Shown in pieces: positions 38,106 through 47,808 of a stretch of 64,000 nucleotides of DNA. Every line of letters begins with the position of its first letter. Position 1 is the first letter of the stretch. Source of the DNA: an uncultured Gellertiella sp. Lineage in GTDB: Bacteria; Pseudomonadota; Alphaproteobacteria; Rhizobiales; Rhizobiaceae. The notes below the pieces were generated by a model. It was not told the DNA's origin, searched no databases, and saw nothing but the letters and a program-made list of their open reading frames with translations. Where the stretch lies: contig NZ_OY735139.1 of assembly GCF_963457605.1 (NCBI RefSeq), positions 3,812,001-3,876,000 on the forward strand, written 5' to 3'. Both the position numbers and the translations under genes were made by a program.

Positions 38106-40565
38106 ATGGTCAGACTGATTGGATATCTCTTCGGCTTAGCCTCCGTGCTGTTCTTCATCGCGGCGGCGGGCGTCGGCATTTATCTGCACAACATTTCCCG
38201 GGCACTGCCGGATTACGAAGTGCTGAACAGCTACGAACCCCCGGTCATGACCCGCATTCATGCGGGCAACGGGGCGCTGATCTCCGAATATGCCCATGAG
38301 CGGCGGCTTTTCGTGCCGATCCAGGCCATACCTGATCGTGTCAAGGCGGCCTTCCTGTCGGCGGAAGACAAGAATTTCTACAATCACCCCGGCATCGACG
38401 TCTACGGCCTTGGCCGCGCCATCCTTGTCAATCTGAAATCCTTCGGCTCCGGTCGCCGTCCCGTCGGCGCATCGACCATTACCCAGCAGGTTGCCAAGAA
38501 CTTCCTGCTGTCCTCCGACCAGACCATCGATCGCAAGGTGAAGGAAGCAATCCTCTCCTTTCGTATCGAACAGACCTATTCGAAGGACAAGATCCTCGAA
38601 CTCTATCTGAACGAAATCTTCTTCGGCCTGAATTCCTACGGCATTGCGTCCGCCGCACTCACCTATTTCGACAAATCGGTGACCGAACTGACGATTGCCG
38701 AGACCGCCTATCTCGCCTCGCTGCCGAAGGGGCCGTCGAACTACAACCCCTTCCGGCACCCGGACGCGGCCATGGAGCGGCGCAACTGGGTGATCGACCG
38801 GATGGTCGAGAATGGCTATGTCAGCAAGGCGGATGGCGAGGACGCCAAGAAGCAGCCGCTGGGTGTCGTCACCCGCAAGACCGGCAATTACATTCTTGCC
38901 TCGGATTATTTCGCGGCAGAAGTCCGCCGCCAGATCATCGAGCGCTACGGCGAAAAGCAGCTGTTTGAAGGCGGACTGTCGATCCGCACCTCGCTCGACC
39001 CGACGCTGCAGGCCTTTGCCACCAAATCGCTGCAGGATGCGCTGGTGCAATATGACCAGCGCCGTGGCTTCCATGGCGTGACGGCCACGATCGACACAAC
39101 CGGTGACTGGGGCACCGCACTGGCGGCGCGCAGCGCATTCTATGATGTTCCGACCTGGAAACTGGCCGTCGTCCTGTCGGTCTCCGCCGACGAGGTGGAT
39201 ATCGGTCTGCAGCCGGACAAGGATGGCGCAGGCAAGGTTCTGCCCGCCCGAACCCTCGGCCACATCGCCGCCGACGACATGAAATGGGCCTATAATTCCG
39301 CCGAGCCGGGCGTCAAGGATGCGAAATCGCCGGAAGGCGTGCTGAAGGCAGGCGATGTGATCTTCGTCGAGGCTACAGGCGAGGACCCGAATTCCTCTGC
39401 CTACAAGCTGCGCCAGGCCCCGAAGGTGCAGGGCGGCTTTGTCGCGATGGATCCGCATACGGGCCGCGTTCTGGCGCTGGCCGGGGGCTTCTCCTATGCC
39501 CAGTCGGAATTCAACCGCGCCACCCAGGCGATGCGCCAGCCCGGCTCCTCCTTCAAGCCCTTCGTCTATGCCGCGGCACTCGACAATGGCTATACGCCAG
39601 CCTCGGTGATCATGGATGCGCCGATCGAGATCGTCTCCGGTGGCCAGGTCTGGCGTCCGCAGAACTATGAGGGCGAGAGCGGCGGCCCGGCCACGCTGCG
39701 TTTCGGCATCGAGAAATCGCGCAACCTGATGACCGTGCGGCTCGCCAATGACATGGGCATGGATCTGGTGGCGGAATATGCCGAACGCTTTGGCATCTAT
39801 GACAAGATGCTGCCGGTGCTGGCGATGTCGCTGGGCTCAGGTGAAACCACCGTGCTGCGCATGGTCTCGGCCTATTCTGTGATCGCCAATGGCGGCAAGC
39901 AGATCAAGCCGTCGCTGATCGACCGGATTCAGGACCGTTATGGCAAGACGATCTTCCGCCACGAAGAGCGCACCTGCACCGAATGCAATGTGCCCGACTG
40001 GACCGGCCAGCCCGAACCGCAGCTTGCCGACAATCGCGAGCAGGTGCTTGACCCGATGACCGCCTACCAGATCACCTCGATGATGCAGGGCGTCATTACC
40101 CGCGGCACGGCGGCGGGCAAGATCAAGCTCGACCGGGATGTGGCAGGCAAGACCGGCACCACCAATGACGAAAAGGATGCGTGGTTCGTCGGCTTTACGC
40201 CGGATGTGGTGGCCGGTCTCTACATCGGCTATGACACCCCGACGCCGCTTGGCCATGGCATGACCGGCGGCCAGCTCGCCGCACCCGTGTTCAACACCTT
40301 CATGAACGAGGCCGTCAAGGGCACCCCGCCCAGCCGATTCATCGTGCCCGAGGGACTGACCCGCATCGCCGTCAACCGCAAGACCGGCATGCTGGCGTTG
40401 CAGGGCGAACCGGATGCCATCGACGAGTTCTTCAAGCCCGGCACCGGCCCGGCCAGCACCTTCACCATCATCGGCGCCGACAGCACGCTGGCGCCCGAGG
40501 AAATCCTGAAAACCTCGCCGCAGGCAAACCAGGCGGTGACCGGCGGCGGCGGCGGGCTGTTCTGA
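38106..40565 (+). CDS. mrcA: Penicillin-binding protein 1A, bifunctional
   Basis: 819 residues: a short cytoplasmic start, one membrane helix (about 5-25), the glycosyltransferase domain with E-D-K-N-F-Y-N-H-P-G (catalytic Glu about 80) and G-A-S-T-I-T-Q-Q, an OB-like insert, and the transpeptidase domain with S-S-F-K (about 480), S-R-N (about 539) and K-T-G-T-T (about 682). It polymerises and cross-links peptidoglycan in the periplasm. Length and order match class A PBPs of rhizobia. It lies downstream of amiC, another cell-wall gene. Confidence 0.96.
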   Translation: MVRLIGYLFGLASVLFFIAAAGVGIYLHNISRALPDYEVLNSYEPPVMTRIHAGNGALISEYAHERRLFVPIQAIPDRVKAAFLSAEDKNFYNHPGIDVYGLGRAILVNLKSFGSGRRPVGASTITQQVAKNFLLSSDQTIDRKVKEAILSFRIEQTYSKDKILELYLNEIFFGLNSYGIASAALTYFDKSVTELTIAETAYLASLPKGPSNYNPFRHPDAAMERRNWVIDRMVENGYVSKADGEDAKKQPLGVVTRKTGNYILASDYFAAEVRRQIIERYGEKQLFEGGLSIRTSLDPTLQAFATKSLQDALVQYDQRRGFHGVTATIDTTGDWGTALAARSAFYDVPTWKLAVVLSVSADEVDIGLQPDKDGAGKVLPARTLGHIAADDMKWAYNSAEPGVKDAKSPEGVLKAGDVIFVEATGEDPNSSAYKLRQAPKVQGGFVAMDPHTGRVLALAGGFSYAQSEFNRATQAMRQPGSSFKPFVYAAALDNGYTPASVIMDAPIEIVSGGQVWRPQNYEGESGGPATLRFGIEKSRNLMTVRLANDMGMDLVAEYAERFGIYDKMLPVLAMSLGSGETTVLRMVSAYSVIANGGKQIKPSLIDRIQDRYGKTIFRHEERTCTECNVPDWTGQPEPQLADNREQVLDPMTAYQITSMMQGVITRGTAAGKIKLDRDVAGKTGTTNDEKDAWFVGFTPDVVAGLYIGYDTPTPLGHGMTGGQLAAPVFNTFMNEAVKGTPPSRFIVPEGLTRIAVNRKTGMLALQGEPDAIDEFFKPGTGPASTFTIIGADSTLAPEEILKTSPQANQAVTGGGGGLF

Positions 40566-40666
40566 GTGCCCTTCCGTCAGGACGATGCCCGCCGGGTCTT
40601 TACTTCCGGCCGGGCCGCCACTATTCACGGGCATTCATTTCAAGAGACACCGAAGAAGCGGAATCC

Positions 40667-41798
<1,132 letters not shown>

Positions 41799-41821
41799 CC
41801 CCCGGACCGATACGTGACAGG

Positions 41822-41848
41822 CAAAGCCCCGGTTTACGGGGCTTTGTT
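41822..41848 (+). terminator. prfB intrinsic terminator
   Basis: Ten-base stem CAAAGCCCCG / CGGGGCTTTG with a GTTTA loop, followed by a short T-containing stretch. Confidence 0.8.
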
Positions 41849-41886
41849 GCATCTGGAGGCAGGGTTCACCTTACGGAAGTTCCCAT

Positions 41887-42657
41887 TCAGTAGGAAAACT
41901 GCTCGGCAAGGATGCGGTCGGACCACGAGCGGTCGGGATCGGACAGGATGCGGGCCGTCACCACATCCGACTGGCTGATGCGGACATGGGTGACGGATTT
42001 CACTTCGTTATGATCGGCAACCGCATTCACCGGCCGCTTGTCCGGCTCCAGCACGTGGATGTCGATCGACACCTTGTCCGGCAGCAGCGCACCCCGCCAG
42101 CGGCGCGGGCGGTAGGCGCTGACGGGGGTGAGCGCAATCAGCGGCGCTTCCAGCGGCAGGATCGGCCCATGGGCGGAGAGGTTATAGGCGGTGGAGCCGA
42201 CGGGGGTTGCGGCCAGCAGCCCGTCGCAGGTCAGTTCCTCCAGCCGCAGCTTGCCATCGATTTCCACCCGGAGCTTGGCCGCCTGGTAGGATTGCCGGAA
42301 CAGCGAGACCTCGTTGATGGCAAGCGCCGTCGTCACCGCGCCGGACGCATCCAGCACGGTCATTTTCAGCGGATGAAACTTGTTTTCGACCGCTTGGCCG
42401 ATCCGCGCGGGCAGGTCATCGGCCCGGTAATCATTCATCAGGAAGCCGACCGAACCGCGATTCATCCCGTAGATCTGCTTGCCGGAATTCATCGTGTTGT
42501 GCAGCGTCTGCAGCATGAAGCCGTCGCCGCCCAGTGCCACCACCACATCCGCCTCGTCCATCGGCAGATTGCCATAAAGCGCCACCAGTTCGGCGAGCGC
42601 CGCCTGGGCAATTTCCGCCGGAGAGGCGATGAACGCGATGGAAGGCAAAGCCTGCAT
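41887..42657 (-). CDS. nadK: NAD kinase
   Basis: 256 residues. The diphosphate-binding G-G-D-G motif is in V-V-V-A-L-G-G-D-G-F-M-L (about 38-49), N-E-V-S at about 115, and the second signature T-P-V-G-S-T-A-Y-N-L-S at about 151. It phosphorylates NAD to NADP in the cytosol. Length is usual for the short bacterial form. It is convergent with prfB. Confidence 0.95.
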   Translation of the reverse strand: MQALPSIAFIASPAEIAQAALAELVALYGNLPMDEADVVVALGGDGFMLQTLHNTMNSGKQIYGMNRGSVGFLMNDYRADDLPARIGQAVENKFHPLKMTVLDASGAVTTALAINEVSLFRQSYQAAKLRVEIDGKLRLEELTCDGLLAATPVGSTAYNLSAHGPILPLEAPLIALTPVSAYRPRRWRGALLPDKVSIDIHVLEPDKRPVNAVADHNEVKSVTHVRISQSDVVTARILSDPDRSWSDRILAEQFSY

Positions 42658-42821
42658 GGGGTGACCTTGTTGAACAGGATCAACCCTATAGCCAATCGCT
42701 CACCCCCGACAAGGGACAAGCCCGATATTCCCCCCGACAGGCCCCATTCCCCCGCCAAAATTAACCGGAACCCGATTAAGCCCTTTACTCACGAAAGGAA
42801 TCTGCTATTTGCCAGTCCATT

Positions 42822-42897
<76 letters not shown>

Positions 42898-42978
42898 TAA
42901 CTTATTGAAAATGCTTTGTTATTAGCGAATTGTGTTTTGTTCCATTTTGCAGCAAACCGCCAATTTTGCAGTTTGTTG

Positions 42979-43180
42979 CTAATGCGTACCCCGGCTGATG
43001 GCGTCAATCACCTCCTGGCCAGCGAGATAATGGCGTCTAATTACGGCCTCAGCATCCTCTCTGGAATGGCCTGAAATTTCAGCGATCAACCTGTTGTCGT
43101 CGAATTTGGTGTGCCAACCATTGTACTTGCCGAGGCAATGGAGGTTGAGACATCCCGCTCTTGCCCGTGCTCTGCCCTGT
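42979..43180 (-). pseudogene. Remnant of a tyrosine recombinase (integrase) C-terminus
   Basis: Minus-strand reading ending at TAG 42979 gives L-I-A-E-I-S-G-H-S-R-E-D-A-E-A-V-I then R-R-H-Y-L-A-G-Q, the end of a phage-type integrase: the G-H-S helix and the catalytic tyrosine (Y) at the expected distance. Upstream the same frame loses similarity and there is no start or catalytic Arg box, so the gene is truncated and probably frameshifted. It points towards the 3' end of tRNA-Thr, the usual position of an integrase beside its attachment site. The upstream limit is approximate. Confidence 0.7.
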
Positions 43181-43226
43181 TTGAACTGCCGATGAAATCC
43201 TCGCGCGTGAAACAGATGTGATCTTA

Positions 43227-43267
43227 CTAGAGTCTGTCAGGTTCAGATAGAACCTGACAGACTCTAG
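43227..43267. repeat. Perfect 18-bp inverted repeat
   Basis: Arms at 43227-43244 and 43250-43267 are perfect complements around an AGATA loop; the core reads AGAGTCTGTCAGGTTC. A related but diverged palindrome occurs at 51895-51929, showing that this is a dispersed repeat in this genome. Confidence 0.88.
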
Positions 43268-43278
43268 GCAAATTTGTT

Positions 43279-43330
43279 TTAGTTTGTCTTTTCGGGAAAA
43301 CCGGATTCCACTTTTCCCTGACAAACTCTA
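43279..43330. repeat. Second palindrome of a RIME-like intergenic mosaic element
   Basis: Arms run from TTAGTTTGTC-TTTTCGGGAAAA to TTTTCCC-TGACAAACTCTA with a small bulge. With the preceding palindrome it spans about 104 bases, resembling the two-palindrome RIME elements of rhizobia. Its last three bases are the stop codon of the RidA-like gene. Confidence 0.6.
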
Positions 43331-43789
43331 CCCCCGCACCGCCATCACCGCCGTGATTTCGACGGAAATGTTGATCGGCAGGGAGGTCATGCCGACGGCG
43401 GCGCGGGCGTGGCGGCCGGGGTCGCCGAAGACGTCCACGAACAGATCCGAGCAGCCGTTGAGAACGGCGGGGTGATCGCCGAAGCCGGGGATGGCATTGA
43501 TCATGCCATGGACATTCAGCACCCGCTCGACCCGGTCGAGCGAACCGAGCAGTTGCCGGGCGGCGGCCAGGAGGACAAGACCGGTGCGCCGGGCGTGCTG
43601 ACAGGCGTCCTCAACGGTGAAGTCCCGGCCCACCACACCGCAGGCAAAGGTTCCGTCTTCGAGCAGCGGCCCCGCACCCGAGAGGTAGAGGATGCCGTTA
43701 TGCACCGTGCCGGGGACATAGGTGCCCTTGGGGCTCGGGACCTCCGGCAGGATGATGCCCAGGCTTTTCAGTCTTGCTTCAGCGCTCAT
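43328..43789 (-). CDS. RidA family protein
   Basis: 153 residues with the YjgF/YER057c/UK114 fold: V-H-N-G-I-L-Y-L-S-G-A-G-P (about 36-48), a middle L-G-S-L-D-R-V-E-R-V-L-N-V segment and a C-terminal A-R-A-A-V-G-M-T-S-L-P-I-N-I-S-V-E-I. Family members hydrolyse reactive enamines and imines; this one belongs to a longer subgroup whose substrate is not established. The stop codon lies inside a repeated palindrome. Confidence 0.88.
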   Translation of the reverse strand: MSAEARLKSLGIILPEVPSPKGTYVPGTVHNGILYLSGAGPLLEDGTFACGVVGRDFTVEDACQHARRTGLVLLAAARQLLGSLDRVERVLNVHGMINAIPGFGDHPAVLNGCSDLFVDVFGDPGRHARAAVGMTSLPINISVEITAVMAVRG

Positions 43790-43830
43790 GCTTCCCCCCC
43801 CGGCTATGGCTGGATTGTACCGGTTCAAAT

Positions 43831-44772
43831 TCATGTGGCCTGTCCCGCCTCAGCGGCATCATCGCGTGCGGCGGGCGAGGTCAGCGCAAACAGGCCGCCG
43901 CCGATGATCAGCGCCGCGCCGTAGAGCGTGGTAATGTAAGGCACCTCGCCGAAAAACAGGAAACCCCAGAGCGGCGACCAGAGCAGGCCGGTATATTCGA
44001 AGGACACGACGATGCTGGCCTTGGCGATCCGGTAGGCATGGGTAAGGAACATCATGCCGATGGCGGCGATCACCCCGCAGGAGGCAATCAGCAGGAAATC
44101 ACCCGTTGGCGGCATGGTCCAGGGCCGCACGAGGAAATTCAGCGAGGGATGGTGGGCGCTGTGGGTGCCGGTCAGATGCAGCACGAGTGCAAAGCCCAGC
44201 GCACCGGCGAGGTAGACGCCATTCTGGTAGAAGGCCATCACCGAGGCCTTTTCCTCGCAGCCGAGCTTGCGCGCCATCAGCATGGAAAAGCCGTAGGTGG
44301 CGGCGGAAAACAGCGACAGCAGCGCTGCCGGTTCAAAGACGCCTGCACCGGGCCGCAGCATGACGATTACCCCGGCAAAGCCGATGAGAACGGCTGAAAT
44401 CCGCCGCCAGCCGACCTTTTCCCCGAGAAACATCGCGGCCATCGCCAGCATGAACAGCGGCACGGTGAAATAGAGCGCCACCGCGTCGGCGAGTTTCAGC
44501 GCCGGGAAGGCGAGATAATAGGTGGTGTAGGCACACAGCATGATCGCCGCGCGGAACAGCAGCGCCCGGAAATTGCGCGACCGGAGCGCCGACAGCCCGG
44601 CCTCCCAATGGACGATGACAAACAGGATCGGCACGGAGACCAGGCAGCGGATCGACACCACTTCGCTCAGGGCATAGGAGCCGGACACCTTCTTGATGAT
44701 CGCATCCTGCAAAGAGAATACCAGCACCCCGATGCAGAGAAACAGGACGCCAAGCATGGTTCGGTTCTGCAT
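43831..44772 (-). CDS. DMT superfamily (EamA) transporter
   Basis: 313 residues with ten hydrophobic segments arranged as two EamA repeats (about 8-145 and 155-300); R-C-L-V-S-V-P after the second helix and P-L-F-M-L-A-M-A-A-M-F-L-G-E-K in the first repeat are typical. An inner-membrane exporter or permease of unknown substrate. It lies 41 bases upstream of the RidA-like gene on the same strand and may be expressed with it. Confidence 0.88.
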   Translation of the reverse strand: MQNRTMLGVLFLCIGVLVFSLQDAIIKKVSGSYALSEVVSIRCLVSVPILFVIVHWEAGLSALRSRNFRALLFRAAIMLCAYTTYYLAFPALKLADAVALYFTVPLFMLAMAAMFLGEKVGWRRISAVLIGFAGVIVMLRPGAGVFEPAALLSLFSAATYGFSMLMARKLGCEEKASVMAFYQNGVYLAGALGFALVLHLTGTHSAHHPSLNFLVRPWTMPPTGDFLLIASCGVIAAIGMMFLTHAYRIAKASIVVSFEYTGLLWSPLWGFLFFGEVPYITTLYGAALIIGGGLFALTSPAARDDAAEAGQAT

Positions 44773-45132
44773 GTCGGGGTCCTGTGGGGCTGCATGGCGG
44801 CTTTGCGTGATCCAGCCACGCCGGGAATCGAATCCCTCTCCTCCCAGAATAGAAACGGCTGCGACTTACGCCAGCGCCATTTGCGACATAGCCTGTTGAG
44901 GACGGGTCCGCATCGGTGAATTGAATTGAGGATGATGTCAGCCGCCGGCACCTGTCGGCATCCCCATTGCCTGCCGACCGTCAGCAAGGAGAATGGCAGA
45001 ACGTCAGGCGAAGCGCGCGGCTGGCTGGACAAATCGGGTGACAGGGGCTAGGCGAAACGGGAAACAGCAACGGCGAGCCGGTTGCCGCGCAACAGTGAGG
45101 CGCAGCCCGGCGGGATATCGAAGGAGACGACC
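44773..45132. other. Spacer between the DMT gene and the PhnA-like gene
   Basis: 360 bases, divergent promoters expected. No supported gene and no clear repeat. Confidence 0.4.
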
Positions 45133-45345
45133 ATGGATGTGCGCGACTGCAATGGCACCAAGCTTGCCGAAGGCGACAATGTCACGCTGATCAAGGACCT
45201 GAAGGTCAAGGGCACCTCGGAAACCCTGAAGCGTGGCACGATGATCAAGGGCATCCACCTCACCGACAACGAAGATGAAGTCGAATGCCGCCACGCCAAG
45301 ATCAAGGGCCTGGTGCTGCGCACGGAATTCCTGAAGAAGGCGTAA
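45133..45345 (+). CDS. PhnA-type (alkylphosphonate utilization) domain protein
   Basis: 70 residues: V-R-D-C-N-G-T-K-L-A-E-G-D-N-V-T-L-I-K-D-L, K-G-T-S-E-T-L-K-R-G-T and G-L-V-L-R-T-E-F-L-K-K, the YjdM/PhnA C-terminal SH3-like domain without the N-terminal zinc ribbon. Despite the family name no role in phosphonate use is proven. AAGGAG lies seven bases before the ATG. Confidence 0.9.
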   Translation: MDVRDCNGTKLAEGDNVTLIKDLKVKGTSETLKRGTMIKGIHLTDNEDEVECRHAKIKGLVLRTEFLKKA

Positions 45346-45370
45346 TGCCCGCCCCGGTCCGGGTTGGGCG

Positions 45371-46081
45371 TTACGGCCTCACCATGACCAGCGGCTTGCC
45401 GCGTTCGGCCTTGTTTTTCACGAACCCCTTCGGCGACATCTGGAAATCGAGGGACGTGCCGTCGGAGCCCATGAAGATCAGGTTGCCGGCCTCGATCATC
45501 CAGCTGGAAAATTTCAGTTTGCGGACATCCGGCTTGCAGGCCTTGTCGAGCGTCAGGCCATAATTATCCGAATCGTCCTTGCTGTCGTTGAGGTCGACGG
45601 TGCAGAGCGCCTCGCCGGAGGGGCGCTGCATCACCCACTTGCCCTTGAGATCGGCGGGCGAGGGGAAGTGGTCGATACCGGGTTCGGCGGGCACCATGAT
45701 CAGGTGTTCGGAATCATCGCCGGTCTCCATCAGCGGGCTGCCCTCGCCGGAGGCAAAGCGCCCCTTCACCTTGCGCAGCGCGTCGATCAGCACCACGCCG
45801 CCGTCTCCGTCGAAATTCCAGGCGGACACTTCGGCAAGCGACGGGCGCGTTGCCGCACAGGCATCGGCATGTTCGACGGCATAGCCGCCAATGGTTTCGT
45901 CGGCCTTGAGCGACAAGACGCAGCCCGGCTTGCCGTCTTGCGCCGCCAAAAGCCAGTCGCCGGTCTGCGCCTTGATCACCTCCGGGTCCAGTGCGTCGTT
46001 AGCCCTTGCCAGAACGGCGCTGCCCGCAAGCAGGCCTCCACACAAAACCAGACGGAACAGGCGTGCATTCATTCGTGTCAT
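45371..46081 (-). CDS. AprI/Inh family metalloprotease-inhibitor-like periplasmic protein
   Basis: 236 residues: a signal peptide (cleavage about 28, after L-A-R-A), then two copies of an Inh-like beta-barrel. Copy 1 (about 32-125) has G-D-W-L-L-A and G-C-V-L-S-L; copy 2 (about 140-235) has G-K-W-V-M and L-C-T-V-D-L. Each copy has a cysteine pair. Single-domain Inh proteins block serralysin-type metalloproteases in the periplasm; the tandem form has no established target. Confidence 0.78.
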   Translation of the reverse strand: MTRMNARLFRLVLCGGLLAGSAVLARANDALDPEVIKAQTGDWLLAAQDGKPGCVLSLKADETIGGYAVEHADACAATRPSLAEVSAWNFDGDGGVVLIDALRKVKGRFASGEGSPLMETGDDSEHLIMVPAEPGIDHFPSPADLKGKWVMQRPSGEALCTVDLNDSKDDSDNYGLTLDKACKPDVRKLKFSSWMIEAGNLIFMGSDGTSLDFQMSPKGFVKNKAERGKPLVMVRP

Positions 46082-46118
46082 GGAAGCGGGACCTTTTGCG
46101 CGGAGGTTTAGGTGGCGA

Positions 46119-46994
46119 TCAGGGTTTCAGGTAATGCCGTGCTGCGTAAAGCGAGATCGCCGCCGCGTTCGAGACGTTCAGCGACTTGATCGCGCCGGGC
46201 ATGTCGAGCCGGGCCAGCGCATGGACGGTTTCGCGGGTCTTCTGGCGCAGGCCCTTGCCTTCATTGCCGAGCACCAGCGCGATCTTCTTGCCCGAGAGCG
46301 TGCCCTCAAGCGGGGCCGGACCCTCCGAATCAAGGCCGATGCTGGTGAAGCCGAGACCGTGCAACTCTTCCAGCGCACCGGCGAGATTGGTGATCTGGAT
46401 ATAGGGAATCATTTCCAGCGCGCCGGACGCGGATTTGGCCAGCACGCCGGATTCTGCCGGGCTGTGGCGCATGGTGGTGATGACGGCACCCGCATCAAAG
46501 GCAACCGCCGACCGCATGATCGCCCCGACATTGTGGGGATCGGTGACCTGATCGAGCACCAGCAGCAGCGGGCTTTCCCTTAGCGCTTCGAGCCTGCGCA
46601 CCGGCAGGGGCCGTGTTTCCAGCATCGCGCCCTGGTGGATGGCGTCAGGCCCCAGATGCCGGTCGAGATCCTGCGGCGAGACCATCTCGACGGGGAAGGG
46701 GAGTTTTTCCGGTTGCGCAATGTCCAGCCGGGCGAGCGCGTTCTGGGTGACCGACAAGCGGATAATCTTGCGTTCCGGATTGGCGATGGCCGCGCGCACG
46801 GTGTGGAGACCATAGAGGAACACCTGTTCGGGCGCGATCTGCGGCGGCGTCCAGTCCTCACGGCTGCGGCGCTTTGAAAAGCGGTCCGGTGTGGGAATCT
46901 CGCCGCGCTCGCGTTTTGCGTCCCGGTGGGCGCGGCGCAGCGTGGCGTAATGGGTGTCCTTGGCGGACGGGTCTGAAGGGGGCTTTTTGTTCAT
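46119..46994 (-). CDS. rlmB: 23S rRNA (guanosine-2'-O-)-methyltransferase RlmB
   Basis: 291 residues. A basic disordered N-terminus (about 1-48) is followed by a substrate-binding domain and a SPOUT methyltransferase with the three motifs: V-L-D-Q-V-T-D-P-H-N-V-G-A-I (about 141), V-L-G-N-E-G-K-G-L-R (about 237) and S-L-N-V-S-N-A-A-A-I (about 272). TrmH/RlmB-type; the rRNA target is inferred from the family. It lies divergent from the tRNA-Tyr/tRNA-Gly pair. Confidence 0.9.
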   Translation of the reverse strand: MNKKPPSDPSAKDTHYATLRRAHRDAKRERGEIPTPDRFSKRRSREDWTPPQIAPEQVFLYGLHTVRAAIANPERKIIRLSVTQNALARLDIAQPEKLPFPVEMVSPQDLDRHLGPDAIHQGAMLETRPLPVRRLEALRESPLLLVLDQVTDPHNVGAIMRSAVAFDAGAVITTMRHSPAESGVLAKSASGALEMIPYIQITNLAGALEELHGLGFTSIGLDSEGPAPLEGTLSGKKIALVLGNEGKGLRQKTRETVHALARLDMPGAIKSLNVSNAAAISLYAARHYLKP

Positions 46995-47094
46995 GCCACC
47001 TTATAGGCGGGAAGCAGGCCCGACGCAAAGCCCCGCAGCAGAGGGCTTTGCCGGATGGCCATGAATTTTTCCGGTTTTTTGCACAGGCATCGTG

Positions 47095-47123
47095 TTGACA
47101 GATGAGATCGGGGCGGTCATATA
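47095..47123 (+). promoter_or_regulatory. Sigma-70-type promoter of the tRNA-Tyr/tRNA-Gly unit
   Basis: TTGACA at 47095-47100, a 17-base spacer and CATATA at 47118-47123. Close to the bacterial consensus and correctly oriented, about 80 bases before the mature tRNA-Tyr. Confidence 0.65.
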
Positions 47124-47211
47124 CGCGGCGCAGATCGAACGGGGCGGCGGACAAAACGGCGCCCGGCACGGTCCGCGTAAAGCTTGGTAGCTTGATCCGG
47201 ATGGATAAACT

Positions 47212-47296
47212 GGAGAGATGCCCGAGTGGTTAAAGGGGACGGACTGTAAATCCGTTGGCTCAGCCTACGTTGGTTCAAATCCAACTCTCTCCACCA
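47212..47296 (+). tRNA. tRNA-Tyr(GTA)
   Basis: 85 bases with long variable arm, anticodon loop ACTGTAAAT (GTA), T-arm TTGGTTCAAATCCAA and encoded CCA. Acceptor GGAGAGA pairs with TCTCTCC. Confidence 0.97.
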
Positions 47297-47322
47297 TTCC
47301 ATTCTCAGGATCAAACACCGCC

Positions 47323-47396
47323 GCGGGTATAGCTCAATGGTAGAGCAGCAGCCTTCCAAGCTGAATACGCGGGTTCGATTCCCGCTACCCGCTCCA
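47323..47396 (+). tRNA. tRNA-Gly(TCC), target of the inserted element
   Basis: 74 bases, complete cloverleaf: acceptor GCGGGTA / TACCCGC, anticodon loop CTTCCAA (TCC), T-arm GCGGGTTCGATTCCCGC, encoded CCA. The part from the anticodon loop to beyond the 3' end is repeated exactly at 49740-49793, so the gene was restored by the inserted DNA. Confidence 0.97.
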
Positions 47397-47403
47397 GTGA
47401 TTT
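47350..47403 (+). repeat. Left attachment repeat (attL) inside tRNA-Gly
   Basis: 54 bases identical to 49740-49793. It starts in the anticodon stem-loop and ends seven bases past the CCA, the usual crossover region of tyrosine recombinases that use tRNA genes. Confidence 0.92.
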
Positions 47404-47477
47404 AAAACGCGTACAGATTTTCAATGGCACTCGTGTGTCAGGGGAGGAACGCTTCCAACCTTTAGGTCTGGTGGGCA

Positions 47478-47672
47478 TTAGTCTTTCTGTTCCTTTGGTG
47501 GCCACGTGCCTTTTTCGACAAGCTTTTGTTCGATGTAAGGGTCAGGGTTGCGTCCTCTGAGTATTTCAGTTCTCCGCCATTCCTGCCATTGTGGCGCAAG
47601 CAGATGCGGCCATGGCAGAGGTCCATCCTGATCGATAATACCGTGGTCATCCCAATCCATGTCGCTAAGCAT
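47478..47672 (-). CDS. Small hypothetical protein inside the island
   Basis: 64 residues, acidic and rich in Trp and Pro (M-D-W-D-D-H-G-I-I-D, P-L-P-W-P-H-L-L-A-P-Q-W). No family, signal peptide or membrane segment. Divergent from the methyltransferase with 136 bases between starts. It lacks a helix-turn-helix, so it is not an R-M control protein of the usual kind. It could be a fragment of a longer gene; the frame stays open only about ten codons further upstream. Confidence 0.35.
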   Translation of the reverse strand: MLSDMDWDDHGIIDQDGPLPWPHLLAPQWQEWRRTEILRGRNPDPYIEQKLVEKGTWPPKEQKD

Positions 47673-47808
47673 ATAGGAAAATGCTCGTGCCTTCGATAGC
47701 CTCTAAACTTATTTAGATTTCAAATTGAGACGCTGCCCCAGCGGCAGACGCTATCTTCAGCCGGGGTAAGATGTTAAGCTTCTTGACAAGATATGGCTGG
47801 GAAAACGC

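Noticed and set aside
42960-43000. Inverted repeat GCAGCAAAC / GTTTGTTGC as a terminator
   Set aside because: No T run on either strand, one mismatch, and it overlaps the integrase remnant; kept only as a curiosity.
44815-44850. tRNA-like T-arm (GGGATTCGATTCCC on the minus strand)
   Set aside because: The flanks cannot form acceptor, D or anticodon stems, so it is chance similarity.
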